A stretch of 64,000 nt of DNA from Bolinopsis microptera (GCF_026151205.1 NC_087084.1:12799453-12863452), one strand, 5' to 3'. Shown: positions 1-11,449, counted from the first letter of the stretch. A program made the numbers and translations. Notes: generated by a model not told the origin, from the letters alone.

Positions 1-107
1 AGTTTTTTGTTACATCAAATGGGCATTAATCGCCAGCCATAAAACTCATATTGCAGGAACTGAGGAATTTATTGATTAAATGTAGTGGCCGTAATTTCAT
101 AACTTTC
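1..107 (+). repeat. Partial unit: spacer between SL-like gene and 5S
   Basis: This is the tail of a unit whose genes lie outside the window. It matches the last part of every other 220-base SL-to-5S spacer, including TTGCAGGAACTGAGG and TGTAGTGGCCGTAATTTC just before the first 5S gene. No gene is visible in it. Confidence 0.9.
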
Positions 108-224
108 GGATAATGGCCATACTCGGTTGAATACATCCATCTCGTTCGATCTGGGAAGTTAAGCATGCAGGCCGGGTTATTACTTGGATGGGTGACCGCT
201 GGGAATTACCGGTGCGTTTTCTTT
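108..224 (+). rRNA. 5S rRNA, copy 1 (reference description)
   Basis: 5S rRNA of the large ribosomal subunit, transcribed by RNA polymerase III. The family is recognised from the eukaryotic 5S core: GAATACACC, CTCGTTCGATCTGGGAAG, TTAAGCAACTGCAGG (A-box region) and TTAGTACTTGGATGGGTGAC (C-box region). In the consensus of the array, GGATACGGC at the 5' end pairs with GCCGTATCC at the 3' end, giving the closing helix, and a run of four T follows as terminator. The consensus is 118 nt to the end of that helix. In this copy the 5' arm reads GGATAATGG and the 3' end GTGCGTTTTC, changes typical of the noise in the window. Promoter elements are internal, so no upstream promoter is expected. Confidence 0.95.
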
Positions 225-630
225 AGCAAATGATTTGTTAATTTCCTCATTTTTTGAGAGGGTGACCTCCTTTTTGGGGTAACGATGCCCTAAAATTGGC
301 TCCCCCCATTTCATCTGATTGGCCGGCCAACCTGAGGAAGAGGTCGGAACAGTGTCAGAGCACTGTGATGTAGTGTGTGCAGCATCGAGCTGCATCGCCA
401 AACAGTACCATTACTATCCCTTTTAGGTTGGCTAATGGGAAAGCATTAGGGCAACTGAGATGTCAGGTGACCACTTTTGCGTTTAAATCATGCTACTTGT
501 GACCTCACGTGTCTCATTACTTGCCGACTCTGGGCGGTTGCAGGAAATATTCTACCATGATCGAGCAAGGAAAGGGAAATGAGCTAGGTGACTATAAGTA
601 GGCTTGGGACACTCATTGGGCAGTTTTAAT

Positions 631-752
631 ACTTTCAACACTATATATAACAAATAATTTGACAGGTAAGATTAAGTTCCAATGTGTTAGCTGGTTTCTC
701 TCGGAGACCAGGACTTCACATCTTTTGGGAAGCCTTCCACAAGGGAAGGGCT
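631..752 (+). ncRNA. Candidate spliced-leader (SL) RNA, copy 1 (reference description)
   Basis: Second gene-like block of every unit. Array consensus, 5' to 3': AT-rich leader from ACTTTCAACAC to AATAATTTGAG; splice donor GTAAGATTAAG; stem-loop with arms CTGG(T)TCTC and GAGACCAG around a TCCG tetraloop; single-stranded ACUUCACAUCUUUUGG with an Sm-like site; terminal stem-loop with arms AGCCTTCC and GGAGGGCT around ACAA. The part after the donor is 83 nt, close to the intron-like part of nematode SL RNAs. Donor, hairpin, Sm site, hairpin is the layout of SL RNAs that donate a capped leader by trans-splicing. The true 5' end is unknown: I anchor the start on ACTTTC, but a TATA-like CATATAAG about 70 nt before the donor suggests it is some 10 nt further up. 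Donor here at 666. An unidentified Sm-class snRNA or a cis-intron donor are the alternatives. Confidence 0.7.
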
Positions 753-989
753 CTAATAAACGATGCAATAATAAAGATAACAGTGGCTCCGGTATTGTTA
801 TCCCGACCAGCCAGCTCCGTGAGTCAGTCCTCTTAGGGGTGGGCTTAAAATGGTTTCTGTGTTCCAAACAAAAAGTAAAGCCAGCAATGTTGTTACAATC
901 AAAGTGCTAATCGCCAGCCATTAAACTAATATTTGCAGGAACTGAGGAAATTAATTATTAATGTAGTGGCCGTAATTTCATAACTTTTA

Positions 990-1109
990 GGATACGGGCC
1001 ATACTCGGTTGATACACCCCCATCTCGTTCGATCTGGAAGTTAAGCAACTGCAGGCCGGGTTAGGACTTGGAGGGTGACTCGCTGGAATTCCCGGTGCCG
1101 TATCCTTTT
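990..1109 (+). rRNA. 5S rRNA, copy 2
   Basis: 120 nt. 5' arm GATACGGGCC, 3' arm CCGTATCC followed by TTTT. C-box region reads TTAGGACTTGGAGGG. Confidence 0.95.
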
Positions 1110-1513
1110 GCAATTGATTGTTATTTCCTCATTTTTTTCGATGAGGGTGACCTTTTTGGGTAACGTGACCCTAAAATGGCCCCCCCATTTCATCTGAATG
1201 GCGGCCCAAACCTTGAGAAGAGGTCGGAAACTGTGTCAAGAGCACTGTGAGTAGTGTGTGCAGCTCATCGGCTGCATCTCCAACACGGTCCAAGTACATC
1301 CCTTTTAAGGTGGCTAATGGGGTAAGCCATTTTGGGCAACATGAGATGTCAGGGTGACCACTTTGGCGTTAAAATCATGCTTTTGTGACCTCACGTGTCT
1401 CATGTACTTGCCGCTTGTGAGGGTAGCAAGGAAATATTCTAAGATCCAGAGCAAGGAAGAGCTAGGTTGAAACATATAAGTAGGCCTGGGACCACTCAAA
1501 TGGGCGTTTTAAT

Positions 1514-1629
1514 ACTATCTACATTCTATATAACATAATAATTTGAGGTAAGATTTAGTTTCCAATGTGTAATGGTTTTCTCGGAGACAGACTTAACCTA
1601 TCTTTTGGTAGCCTTCCACAAAGGAGGCT
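1514..1629 (+). ncRNA. Candidate SL RNA, copy 2
   Basis: Donor GTAAG at 1548 after ATTTGAG. First hairpin arms TCTC and GAGA kept; terminal stem ends GGAGGCT. Confidence 0.7.
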
Positions 1630-1854
1630 CTAATTAACGATCAATAATAAAGATAACAGAGATCCCGGTATGGTATCCCGACAGCCAGATCAGAGTCATG
1701 TCTCTTAGCATGGTTTTGTGATCACAACCAAATATGTAGCCAGTCCAATGTTGTTACATTCAAAGTGCTAATCGCCAAGCATAAAAAACTCTAATCATTT
1801 GCAGGAAACTGAGGAATTAATTTTTAATTGTAGTGGCAGTAATTTATAACTTTC

Positions 1855-1975
1855 GGATACGGCAATCTCGGTTGAATACACCATCTCGTTCGATCTGGGT
1901 AGTTAAGCAACTCGCAGGCCGGGTTAGTATTGGATGGGTTGACCGCATTGGGATTTCCCGGTGCCGTATCCTTTT
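1855..1975 (+). rRNA. 5S rRNA, copy 3
   Basis: 121 nt. GGATACGG and CCGTATCC arms are intact; CCATACTCGG is degraded to CAATCTCGG. Confidence 0.95.
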
Positions 1976-2376
1976 GCAATTGATTTGTTAATTTCCTTCA
2001 TTTTTGAGTGGGTGACCTTTTTTGGGTAACGTGACCCCTAAAAAGAGCCCCCCCCATTTTCATCTGAATGGCGGCCAAAACCTGAGAGAGGTCGGAACAG
2101 TGTCAAGAGCACTGTGATGTAGTTGTGTGCTGCATCGAGCTGCCATCTCCAACACGTCCAATTACATCCCTTTTAAGGTGGCTTAATGGGAAAGCCATTA
2201 TGGCAACATGGGATGGTCAGGCGACAACTTTGGCTGTTTAATCATGCATCTTGGTCACTCACAGTGTCTCATTACTTGCGCTTGGAGGGTTAGCAAGGAA
2301 ATATTCTACACGATCCGAGAAGGAAGAGATAGTTTGACTTATACAGAGGCCTGGGACCACTCATGGGCAGTTTTAT

Positions 2377-2499
2377 ATCTTTCAACCTTACTATATAACA
2401 AATAATTTGATAGGTAGATTAAGTTCCAATGGTGTAACTGGTTCTCTCCGGAGACCAGACTTCACCATCTCTTTGGTAAGCCTTCCACAAGGATGGGCT
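2377..2499 (+). ncRNA. Candidate SL RNA, copy 3
   Basis: Donor at 2414 (TTTGATAG|GTAG). First hairpin CTGGTTCTC, then GGAGACCAG, is intact. Confidence 0.68.
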
Positions 2500-2724
2500 C
2501 CTAATAAACGATGCAATAATAAAGATAAACAGAGCTTCCGGTATTGTATCCGACAGCCTGCTCCGAGTAATGTACTCTTAGCATGGTTTTTGTGATCACT
2601 CACCCAAAAAGTAGCCAGCAATGTTGTTACAATCCAAAGTGCTAATCGCCAGCTTAAAAACTAATATTGGCAGGAATGAGGAATTAATTTTTACATGTAG
2701 GGGGTCCGTAATTTCATAACTTTC

Positions 2725-2846
2725 GGATACGGCTTATAGGTTGAATACCCCCATCTCGTTCGATCTGGGAAGTTAAGCAAGCTGCAGGCCGGGTTAGTAC
2801 TTGGATTGGGTGACCGGCCTCGGAATATCCCGGTGCCGTATCCTTT
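2725..2846 (+). rRNA. 5S rRNA, copy 4
   Basis: 122 nt. GGATACGG and CCGTATCC arms are intact; the T tract reads TTTA. Confidence 0.95.
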
Positions 2847-3257
2847 ATGCTAAATGATTTGTTAATTTCTCATTTTATGACGGAGGGTGACACTTTTTTG
2901 GTATCGTGACCCCTAAAATGGCCCCCCCATTTCATTCTGAATGGCCGGACAAAAAACTGAGAAGAGGTCGTGAACAGTGTCAAGAGCACTGTGATGTAGT
3001 GTGTGCAGCATCGAGCGGCTTCTCCAAACACGTCCAAGTAAATCCTTTTAAGGTGGCTAATGAGGAAAGCCATTATGGCAACATGAGATGGTAGGTGGTC
3101 ACACTTTTGGCGGTTATAATCATGTTTTTGTGACCTCAAGTGTACTTATTACTTGACGCTATGGGAGGGTTGCAAGGAAATATTCTACAAGATCGAGCAG
3201 GAAAGAGCTAGGGTGGTCATTTAAGTAGGCCTGGGACCACTCATGGGCAGTTTTAAT

Positions 3258-3377
3258 ACATTTCAACACTACTATATAACAAATATTTTGAGGTTAAAGA
3301 TTAAGTTTCCAACTGTGTAATGGTTCTCTCCGGAGACCTGTCTTCATTCTTTTGGTCCGCCTTCCACAAGGAGGGCT
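3258..3377 (+). ncRNA. Candidate SL RNA, copy 4
   Basis: Donor at 3293 (TTTTGAG|GTTAAAG). Terminal stem-loop CCTTCC-ACAA-GGAGGG intact. Confidence 0.7.
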
Positions 3378-3608
3378 CTAATTAACGATGCAATAATAGA
3401 TATACAGAGCTCCCGGTAATGTATCCCGACAGCAAGCTCCGGGTCATGTCCTCCTTAGCACTATGGGTTTTGTGATCACAACCAAAAAGTTGCCAGCATG
3501 TTGTTACATTCAAAGTGCTAATCGCCATAGCCATAAAAACTTATATTTTGCAGGTAACTGAGGAATTTAATTATTAAATGTAGTGGCCGTTACTTTACAT
3601 AAACTTTC

Positions 3609-3731
3609 GGTTACAGGCCATACTCGGTTGAATTAACCCCATTCGTTCGATCTTGGGAAGTTAAGCACTGCAGGCCGGGATTCGTATCTTGGATGGGTGA
3701 CCGCCTGGGATTCCCGGTGCCGTATCCTTTT
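3609..3731 (+). rRNA. 5S rRNA, copy 5
   Basis: 123 nt. 5' arm reads GGTTACAGG; C-box region and T4 terminator are present. Confidence 0.95.
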
Positions 3732-4140
3732 GCAAATGTTTGTTTAATTTCCTCATTTTTTTGAGTGGGTGACCTTTTTTTGGGAAACGTGACCTAAAAT
3801 GGCCCCCCCCATTTTCATTGAATGGCCGGCCTAACCTGTGAAGTAGGGTCGGAACAGTGTCAAGAGCACTGTGATGTTGTGTAGTGCAGCATCGAGCTGC
3901 ATCCCAACAACGTCAATTACATCCTTTTTTTAAGGGGCTAATGGGAAAGCCATTTTGGGCAACATGAGATGGGTTGGTGACCACTTTGGCGTTAAATCAT
4001 GCTATCCTTGTGACCTCACGTGTCTCATTTATCTTCGCCGCTCTGGAGGGTAGCAAGGAATATTCTACAGATCCGAGCAAGGGAAAGAGCTAAGGTTGAC
4101 CATATAAGTAGGCCTGGGATCCACTCAATGGGCAGTTGTT

Positions 4141-4253
4141 ACTTTCATCACTACTATATAACAAATAAATTGCAGTAAGATTAAGTTCCATGTGTAATGT
4201 CATCTCCGGTGACCAGACTTCTCATCTTTGGTAAGCCTTCCACAAGGTGGGAT
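4141..4253 (+). ncRNA. Candidate SL RNA, copy 5
   Basis: Leader perfect from ACTTTC; donor GTAAG at 4175 lacks one preceding G. Terminal stem is weakened (GGTGGGAT). Confidence 0.66.
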
Positions 4254-4475
4254 TTATAAATCGATGCATAATAAAGATAACAGAAAGCTTCCGGTATTGT
4301 ATCCCGACTGCCCGCTCCGGAGTCATGTCTTTAGCATGGTTTTGTGATCACAACTAAAAAGTAAGCCAGCTAATGGTTGTTACAATCAAAGTGCTAATCG
4401 CCAGCCATAAAACTAATATTTGCAGGTACTGAGGATATTAATTATTAATTGTAGGGCCGTAATTTCATTACTTTC

Positions 4476-4599
4476 GGCATACGGCCTACTCGGTTGATAC
4501 ACCCCATCGCGTTCGATCTGGAAGTTAAGCAACTGCAGCCGGGTTAGTACTTGGAAGGGTGACCGCCTGGGAATTCCCGGTGCCGTATCCACACCTTTT
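4476..4599 (+). rRNA. 5S rRNA, copy 6
   Basis: 124 nt. Bases ACAC separate the GTATCC arm from the T tract; A-box core TTAAGCAACTGCAG is kept. Confidence 0.95.
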
Positions 4600-5006
4600 G
4601 CATATATGATTTGTTAATTTCCTCATTTTTTGAGAGGGTGACCTTTTTTGGGTAACGTGACCCTAAAATGGCCCCCCAATTGTCTTCTGAATGGCCCGGC
4701 CTAACCTGAGAGAGGTTCGGAAACAGTGTCTAAGTGCACTGGGATTTAGTGTCGCTGGCACATCGAGCTGCATCTCCATACACGTCCAATTACATCCCTT
4801 TTAAGGTGGCTTAATGGGAAAGCCATTATGGGCACATGAGATGGGTCAGGTGACCACTTTGGGCGTTTAATATGCTATCTTGTGACCTCACGTGTCTCTC
4901 TTTACTTGCCGCTATGGAGGGTAGCAAGAAATTTCTACAGATCGAAGAAGGGAATGAGCTAGGTGACATATAAGTAGGCTGGTACCACTCAATGGCAAGT
5001 TTTAAT

Positions 5007-5127
5007 ACTTTCAACACTACTATATAACATAAATAATTTGAGGTAAGATAACGTTCCAATGTGTAATAATGGTTCTCTCGGAGGACCTGACTTTCACATT
5101 TTTGGTAAGCCTTCCACAAGGAGGGCT
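5007..5127 (+). ncRNA. Candidate SL RNA, copy 6
   Basis: Leader and donor (5043) near consensus; terminal stem-loop intact. Confidence 0.7.
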
Positions 5128-5359
5128 TAATAAACGATGCGATATTAAAAGATAAACAGAGCTCCGGTATTGTATCCCGACAGCCAGCTCCGATCATGTC
5201 CTCTTAGCATCGGTTTTTGTTGATATCCATACAACCAATAAGTTGCCAGCAATGTTGTTACAATCAAAGTGCTATATCGCCCGACATAAAACTTAATATT
5301 TGCAGGTAACTGGAGTGATATTAATTTTTAAATGTAGTGGCCGTTATTTCATATCTTTC

Positions 5360-5480
5360 GGAGACGGCCATACTCGGTTGAAACCCCATCTCGTTCGATC
5401 TGGAAGTTAAGCAACTGGCAGGCCGGGTTGTAATTGGTATGGGAGACCGCCTGGGAATTCCCTCAGGTGCCGTATCCTTT
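5360..5480 (+). rRNA. 5S rRNA, copy 7
   Basis: 121 nt. 5' arm GGAGACGG; 3' arm CCGTATCC intact. Confidence 0.95.
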
Positions 5481-5886
5481 AGCAAATGATTTGTTAATTT
5501 TCCTCATTTTTGAGAGGGTGACCCTTTTTTGGGTAACGTGACCCCTAAAATGGCCCCCCCATTTCATCCGGAATGGCCGGTCCAAAAACTGAGAAGAGGT
5601 TAGGAAAACATTGTCAAGAGCACTGTGATGTGAGGTGCAGCTTCGAGCTGCATCTCCAACACGTACAATTACATCCCTTTTAAGGTGGCTAATGGGAAAG
5701 CCATTATGGGCAACATGAAGTTGTCAGGTGACCACTTTGCGTTTAAATCATCTATCTTGTGACCTCACGTGTCTCATTTACTTGCGCTCTGGAGGGTTGC
5801 AAGGAAAATATTCCTACAGTCCGGAGCAATGGAAGAGCTAGGTTGACATAGAAGTAGGCTGGGTCCACTCAATGGGCAGTTTGAAT

Positions 5887-6002
5887 ACTTTCAACATACT
5901 TTTTAACAAATAATTTGAGGTAGATAAAGTTCCAATGTGTAATGGTTCTCTCCGGAGACCAAGACTTCACATCTTTTGGTATAAGCCTTCCACAAGAGGG
6001 CT
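5887..6002 (+). ncRNA. Candidate SL RNA, copy 7
   Basis: Donor GTAG at 5920 after TTTGAG; ATCTTTTGG Sm-like site present. Confidence 0.7.
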
Positions 6003-6223
6003 CTAAATAACGATGCAATAAATAAAGTAAACAGAGCTCCCGGTTTCGTATCCCGACGCCAGACTCCGAGTCATGCCTTCTAATGAATGTTTGTGATCAC
6101 AACACTAAAAAGTAGCCAGCATGTTGTTACAATCAAAGTGCTAATCGCCCAACCATAAAACTAATATTTGCAGGAACGAGGAATTAATTATTAATGTTGT
6201 GGCGTATTTTCATTTAAACTTTC

Positions 6224-6350
6224 GGTTACGGCCATTACTCGGTTGATACAACCCCATCTCGTTCGATCTGGGAAGTTATAGCATCTGCAGGCCCCGGGTA
6301 GTACTGGATGGGTGAACCGCCTGGGGAATTCCCGAGTGCCGTATCCTTTT
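6224..6350 (+). rRNA. 5S rRNA, copy 8
   Basis: 127 nt. Longer by scattered inserted bases, such as GGCCCCGGG in the middle. Confidence 0.95.
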
Positions 6351-6753
6351 GCATTGATTTGTTAATTTCCTCATTTTTTGAAGATGGGTGACCTTTTTTG
6401 GGTAACGTGACCCTAAAATGGCCCCCCCATTTAATCTGATTGGCCGGCCAACTGTGAAGAGGTAGAACAGAGTCAAGAGCACTGTGATGTAGTGTGTGCA
6501 GCTTCGAGCTGCCATCTCCAACTACGCTCAATTACTTCCCTTTTATGGTGGCTAATGGGAAAGCCATTTATGGGCAACATGAGATGGTCAGCGTGACCAC
6601 TTGGGCGTTAATCATGCTATCTTGTGACCTCCCGTTGTCTCATTAATTGCCGCTCTGGAGGGTAGCAAGGAAATATCATTCTACGATCGCCGAGCAAGGA
6701 AAGAGCTAGGTTGACATATAAGTAGGCTGGGACACTCAATGGGCAGTTTTATT

Positions 6754-6870
6754 TCTTTCAACACTATATATAACAAATAATTTGAGGTAGATTAAGTTCC
6801 ATTGGGTGTAACTGGTTCTCTCGGAGTCCAGACTTCACATCTTTTGGTATGCCTACCCACAAGGAGGGCT
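6754..6870 (+). ncRNA. Candidate SL RNA, copy 8
   Basis: Donor GTAG at 6787; ATCTTTTGG present; terminal arm GGAGGGCT intact. Confidence 0.7.
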
Positions 6871-7102
6871 TATTAAACGATGCAATAATAGATGATAAAC
6901 AGAGCTCCGGTATTGGTATCCCGACTGCCAGCTCCGAGTCATGGGTCCTCTTAGCATGGTTTTGTGATTCACAACCAAAAAGTAGGCCAGCAATGATGTA
7001 TACAATTCAAAGTGCTAATCGCAAAGCCATATAAAATCTAATATTTGCAGGAACTGAGGAATTTATTTTTTTAATTGTAGTGGCCGTAATTCTTAAACTT
7101 TC

Positions 7103-7222
7103 GGATTCGGCCATACTCGGTGGAATAACCCCATCTCGTTCGATCTTGGGAAGTTTGTGCAATGAGGCGGGTTAGTACTTGGATGGGTGACGCCTGGGGA
7201 TTTCCCGGTGCCGTATCCTTTT
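7103..7222 (+). rRNA. 5S rRNA, copy 9
   Basis: 120 nt. The A-box region is degraded (AAGTTTGTGCAATGAGG); both ends are clear. Confidence 0.95.
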
Positions 7223-7637
7223 GCAATTGATTTGTTAATTTCCTCATTTTTTGAGAGGGTGACCTCTTTTTGTTGGGTAACGTGACCCCTAAAATGGCCC
7301 CCCTTTTCATTGAATGGCCGGCAAACTCGAGAAGAGGTTTCGGAACAGTGTTCGTGTGCAATGTGATGTAGTGTGTGCAGCATCGAGCTGCATCTCCAAC
7401 ACGGCCATAGACATCCCTTTGATAGTGGCTAAATGGGAAAGCCTTTATGGGCAACATGAGATGGTAGGTGACCACTTGGGCGTTAATTCATGCTATCTTG
7501 TGACCTCACGTGTCTCATTACTTGCGCTTCTGGAGGGTTAGCAAGAAATATTCTACAGTATCCGAGCAAGGTAAAGAGCTAGGTTGACATATATAAGTAG
7601 CCTCGGGTCTTGGGCAACTCAATGGGCAGGTTTTAAT

Positions 7638-7748
7638 ACTTTCAACATATATATACAATTAATTTGAGGTAAGATTAAGTTCCAATGTGTAACTGGTTCT
7701 CTCGGAGACCAGACTTCCTTCTTTTGGTAAGCCTTCTCAAGGAGGGCT
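7638..7748 (+). ncRNA. Candidate SL RNA, copy 9
   Basis: Donor GTAAG at 7669; Sm-like site reduced to TTCTTTTGG. Confidence 0.7.
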
Positions 7749-7969
7749 CTAATAAACGATGCAATAATAAAGAATAAACATGTGCTCCGGTATTGTATCC
7801 CGACAGCCAGCTCCGAGTCATGTCCTCTTAGCATGGTTTAGTGATCACAACCAAAATTAGCCAGCTTGTTGTTACTATCCAAAGTGCTAATCGCCAGCCA
7901 TAAACACTAATATTTGCAGGGAACTGAGGAATTTATTATTAAAGGTAGGTGGCGTAATTTCATACTTTC

Positions 7970-8088
7970 GGATACGGCCATACTCGGTTGAATACACCCC
8001 ATCTCGTTCGATCTGGGAAGGTAGCAACTGCAGGCCGGGTTAGACTTTGATGGGGATACCGGCCTGGAATTCCGTGCCGTATCCTTTT
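7970..8088 (+). rRNA. 5S rRNA, copy 10
   Basis: 119 nt. Arms intact; C-box region reads GACTTTGATGGGGATACC. Confidence 0.95.
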
Positions 8089-8502
8089 GCAACATGATTT
8101 GTTAATTTCCTCATTTTTGGAGAGGGTGACCCTCTTTTTGCGGTAACGTGGGTCCCCCTTATAAATGGCCCCCCCCATTTCATCTGAATGCGGCCAAACC
8201 TGAGAAGAGGTCGGAACAGTGTCAAGAGCACTGTGATGTTGGTGTGTGCAGGCATCGAGCTGCATCTCCAACACGGTCAATTACATCCCTTTTAAGGTGG
8301 CCTATGGAGGCCATTCAAGGGCAACATTGAGATGGTCAGGTGACACTCTTTGGCGTTTTTAAATCATGCTTATCTTGTGACCTCACGTGTCTCATTACTT
8401 GACGCTCGGAGGGTAGCAAGTAATATTCTACAGATCCGAGCATGGAAAAGAGCTTGGTTGACATATAAGTAGGCCTGGGACCACTCACATGGCAGTTTTA
8501 AT

Positions 8503-8621
8503 ACTTTTCAACATACTTATAACATATAATTTGAACGTAAGTATTAAGTTCCAATGTTGTAAATGGTTCTCTCGGTGACCAGACTTCCACATCTATTGGT
8601 AAGCCTTCCACAGGAGGGCCT
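8503..8621 (+). ncRNA. Candidate SL RNA, copy 10
   Basis: Donor GTAAG at 8537 after TTTGAAC; Sm-like site ATCTATTGG. Confidence 0.68.
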
Positions 8622-8839
8622 AATTAAACGATGCAATAATAAAGATAAACAGAGGCTCCCGGTTTTGTATCCCACAGCTTCTCCGAGTCTTGTCCTCTTA
8701 GCCATGGTTATGTGATACACAACCTAAAAAGTAGCAGCATGTTGTTTTCAATCAAGTGCTAATCGACAGCCATAAAACTTATATTTGCAGGAACTGAGGA
8801 ATTATTATTAAATGTAGTGGCCGTAATTTCTTAACTTTC

Positions 8840-8961
8840 GGATTCGGCCATACTCGGGTTGTCTACACCCCATCTCGTTCGATCTGGGAAGTTAAGCACT
8901 GCAGCCGGGTTAGTACTTGGTATGGGTGACCGCCTGGGAATTCCCGGTGCCGTATCCTTTT
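8840..8961 (+). rRNA. 5S rRNA, copy 11
   Basis: 122 nt. Close to consensus, with GGATTCGG as the 5' arm. Confidence 0.95.
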
Positions 8962-9359
8962 GCAAATGATTGTTAAATTCCTCATTTTTGAGAGGGTGAC
9001 CCTTTTGGGTTAACTGGGAACCTAAAATGGCTCCCCCCATTTCATTTGAATGGACGGCCAAACCTGAGTAAGAGGTCGGGAACAGTGGCCAGTTGCACTT
9101 TGATGTAGTGTGTGCAGCATTGAGCTGCATCTCCAACACGTCCATTTACCATACCCTTTTAAGGTGCAATGGGAAAAGCCATTATGGGCAACATGTGATG
9201 GTCAGGTGGTCACCACTTTGGCGTGAAATCATGCTATTTGTGACTACGTGTCTCATTACTGCCGCTCTGGAGGGTAGCAAGGAATTTCTACAGTTCCGAG
9301 CATGGAAAGAGCTAGGTTGACATATAGTAGCCTGGGACCACTCATTGGGCAGTTTTAAT

Positions 9360-9479
9360 ACTTTCAAACACTACTATTTAACAAATAATTTGAGGGTAAG
9401 ATTAAGTTCCAATGTGTAACTGGTTCTCTCGGAGACCAGACTTCACATCTTCTGGTAAGCCTTCCACAAGGAGGTGCCT
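9360..9479 (+). ncRNA. Candidate SL RNA, copy 11
   Basis: Donor GTAAG at 9396 after TTTGAGG; first hairpin intact; ATCTTCTGG. Confidence 0.7.
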
Positions 9480-9701
9480 AATAAACGAGTGCAATATAAA
9501 GATAAACAGAGCTCCCGGTATTGTATCCCGACAGCCAGCTCCGAGTCATGTCCTCTTAGCTTGGTTTTGTGATCACAAACTCAAAAAGTAGCCAGCAATG
9601 TTGTTACAATCAAGAGCTAATCGCCAGCCTTTAAAACTAATATTAGCAGGCAACATGTGGAATTAACTTATTAATGTAGTGGCCGTAAGTTCATAACTGT
9701 C

Positions 9702-9823
9702 GATTACGGCCATACTCGGTTGAATACACCCCATCTCGTTCGATTGGGAAGTTATGCAAAATGCAGGCCGGGTTTAGTACTTTGGATGGGTGACCGCTGG
9801 GATTTCCCGGTGCCGTTTCCTTT
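9702..9823 (+). rRNA. 5S rRNA, copy 12
   Basis: 122 nt. 5' arm reads GATTACGG with one G missing. Confidence 0.94.
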
Positions 9824-10234
9824 GCTATGATTTGTTAATTTCCTCTTTTTTGAGAGGGTGACCCTTTTTTGTGGTAACGTGACCCCTAAATTGGCCCCCC
9901 CATTTCATTATCTGAATGGCCGGCCCAACCTGAGAAGAGGTTTCGGAACAGTGTCAAAAGAGCACTGTGATGTAGTGTTGTGCAGCAATCGAGCTGCATC
10001 TCAACCCGTCCAATTACATTCCCTTTTAAGGTGGCTAATGGAAAGCCATTATGGGCAACATGAAGATGGTCAGGTGACCACTTTGGCGTAAATCATGCTA
10101 TCTTGTGACTCACGTGCTCATTACTTGCCGCTTGGAGGGTAGCAAGGAATTATTCTTCAGAATCGAGCAAGGTATGAGCTTAGGGTGACATATAAGTAGG
10201 GCCTCGGGACCCACTCAATGGGCAGTCTTTTAAT

Positions 10235-10356
10235 ACTTTCAACCACTACTTTAACACAATAATTTTTGAGGTATGATTAAGTTCCAATGTGTACCACTGG
10301 TTCTCTCGGAGACCAAAGAACTTCTCATCTTTTTGTAAAGCTTCCACAGGAGGGCT
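10235..10356 (+). ncRNA. Candidate SL RNA, copy 12
   Basis: Donor GTATG at 10271 after TTTTTGAG; Sm-like region ATCTTTTTG. Confidence 0.7.
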
Positions 10357-10582
10357 CTAATAAACGATGCAATAATAAAGATAAACAGAGACTCCGGTCC
10401 TTGTATCCCGACAAGCCAGCTCCGAGTCATGTCCTCCTTAGCATGGTTTTGTGATCACAACCAAAAAGTAGCCAGCAATGTTGTTGATAATCAAGAAGTG
10501 ATAATCGCCAGCCATAAAACGTATATTTGCAGGAAATGTGGAATAATTATTAAATTGTAGTGGCCGTAATTTCATAACTTTC

Positions 10583-10711
10583 GGATACGGCACAATATAC
10601 TCGGTTGAATACACCCCATCTCGTTACGATTGGCGGATGTTAAGCAACTGCAGGCCGGGTTGTACTTGGATGGAGTTGACCGCCTTGGGAATTCCGGTGC
10701 CGTATCCTTTT
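10583..10711 (+). rRNA. 5S rRNA, copy 13
   Basis: 129 nt. Extra bases give CACAATATACTCGG after the 5' arm. Confidence 0.95.
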
Positions 10712-11116
10712 GCAAATGATTTGTTAATTTCCTCATTTTTTTGAGAGGGTGACCCTTTTTTGGGTAACCGTGACCCTAAAATGGCCCCCCATTTTCATCT
10801 GAATGGCAGGCCAACCTTGAGAGAAGGATCGGAACAGTGTCAAGAGAGGAATGTGATGTAGTGTGTGCAGCCACGGCTGCTCATCTCCAAACGTCCCCAA
10901 TTACATCCCTTTTAGGTGGCTAATGGGAAAGCCATTATGGGCAACTGAGATGGTCAGGTGACCACTTTGGCGTTAAATCTGCTATCTTGTGACCTCTCGT
11001 GTCTCATTACTTGCCGCTCTGGAGGGTAGCCATAGGATATATTCTACTGATCCGAGCAAGGAAAGAGCTAGGTTGACATATATTATGAGGCCTGGACCAC
11101 TCATGGCAGTTTGAAT

Positions 11117-11232
11117 ACTTTCAACACTATTATAACAAATAAATTGAGGGGGAAGATTAAGTTCCAATGTGTAACTGGTTCTCTCCGGAGACCAGACTTC
11201 ACACTTTTGGTAAGCCTTCCACAGGGAGGGCT
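11117..11232 (+). ncRNA. Candidate SL RNA, copy 13 (donor GT lost)
   Basis: TTGAGGGGGAAG replaces TTGAGGTAAG, so no GT remains at the junction near 11150. Hairpins are kept. Read as a base-call error or a broken copy. Confidence 0.62.
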
Positions 11233-11449
11233 CTAATAAACGATGCAATATAAGATAAACAGAGTCCCGTGTATTGTATCCAGACACCAGCTCCGAAGTC
11301 ATGTCCTCTTAGCCGGGTTTTTGGTGATCACAACCAAAAAGTAGCCAGCATGTTGTTACAATCTAAGTGGCTATTCGCAGCCATTAAACTATATTTGCGG
11401 AAACTGAGGAATTAAGTATTTATATGTAGTGGCGTAATTTCAAACTTTC

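Noticed and set aside
180-401. Open reading frames of 60-160 codons on both strands, many with recurring peptides such as VTLSKNEEINKSFAKG or WVTAWEFPVP
   Set aside because: They are translations of the 5S gene, its antisense or the spacers, and they change frame and length from unit to unit because of indels. None has a stable start, stop or recognisable domain.
631-752. Assignment of the leader to nematode SL1 because of TTTGAG|GT
   Set aside because: Only the last six bases agree; the upstream leader and the 5S sequence do not allow a confident placement in nematodes.
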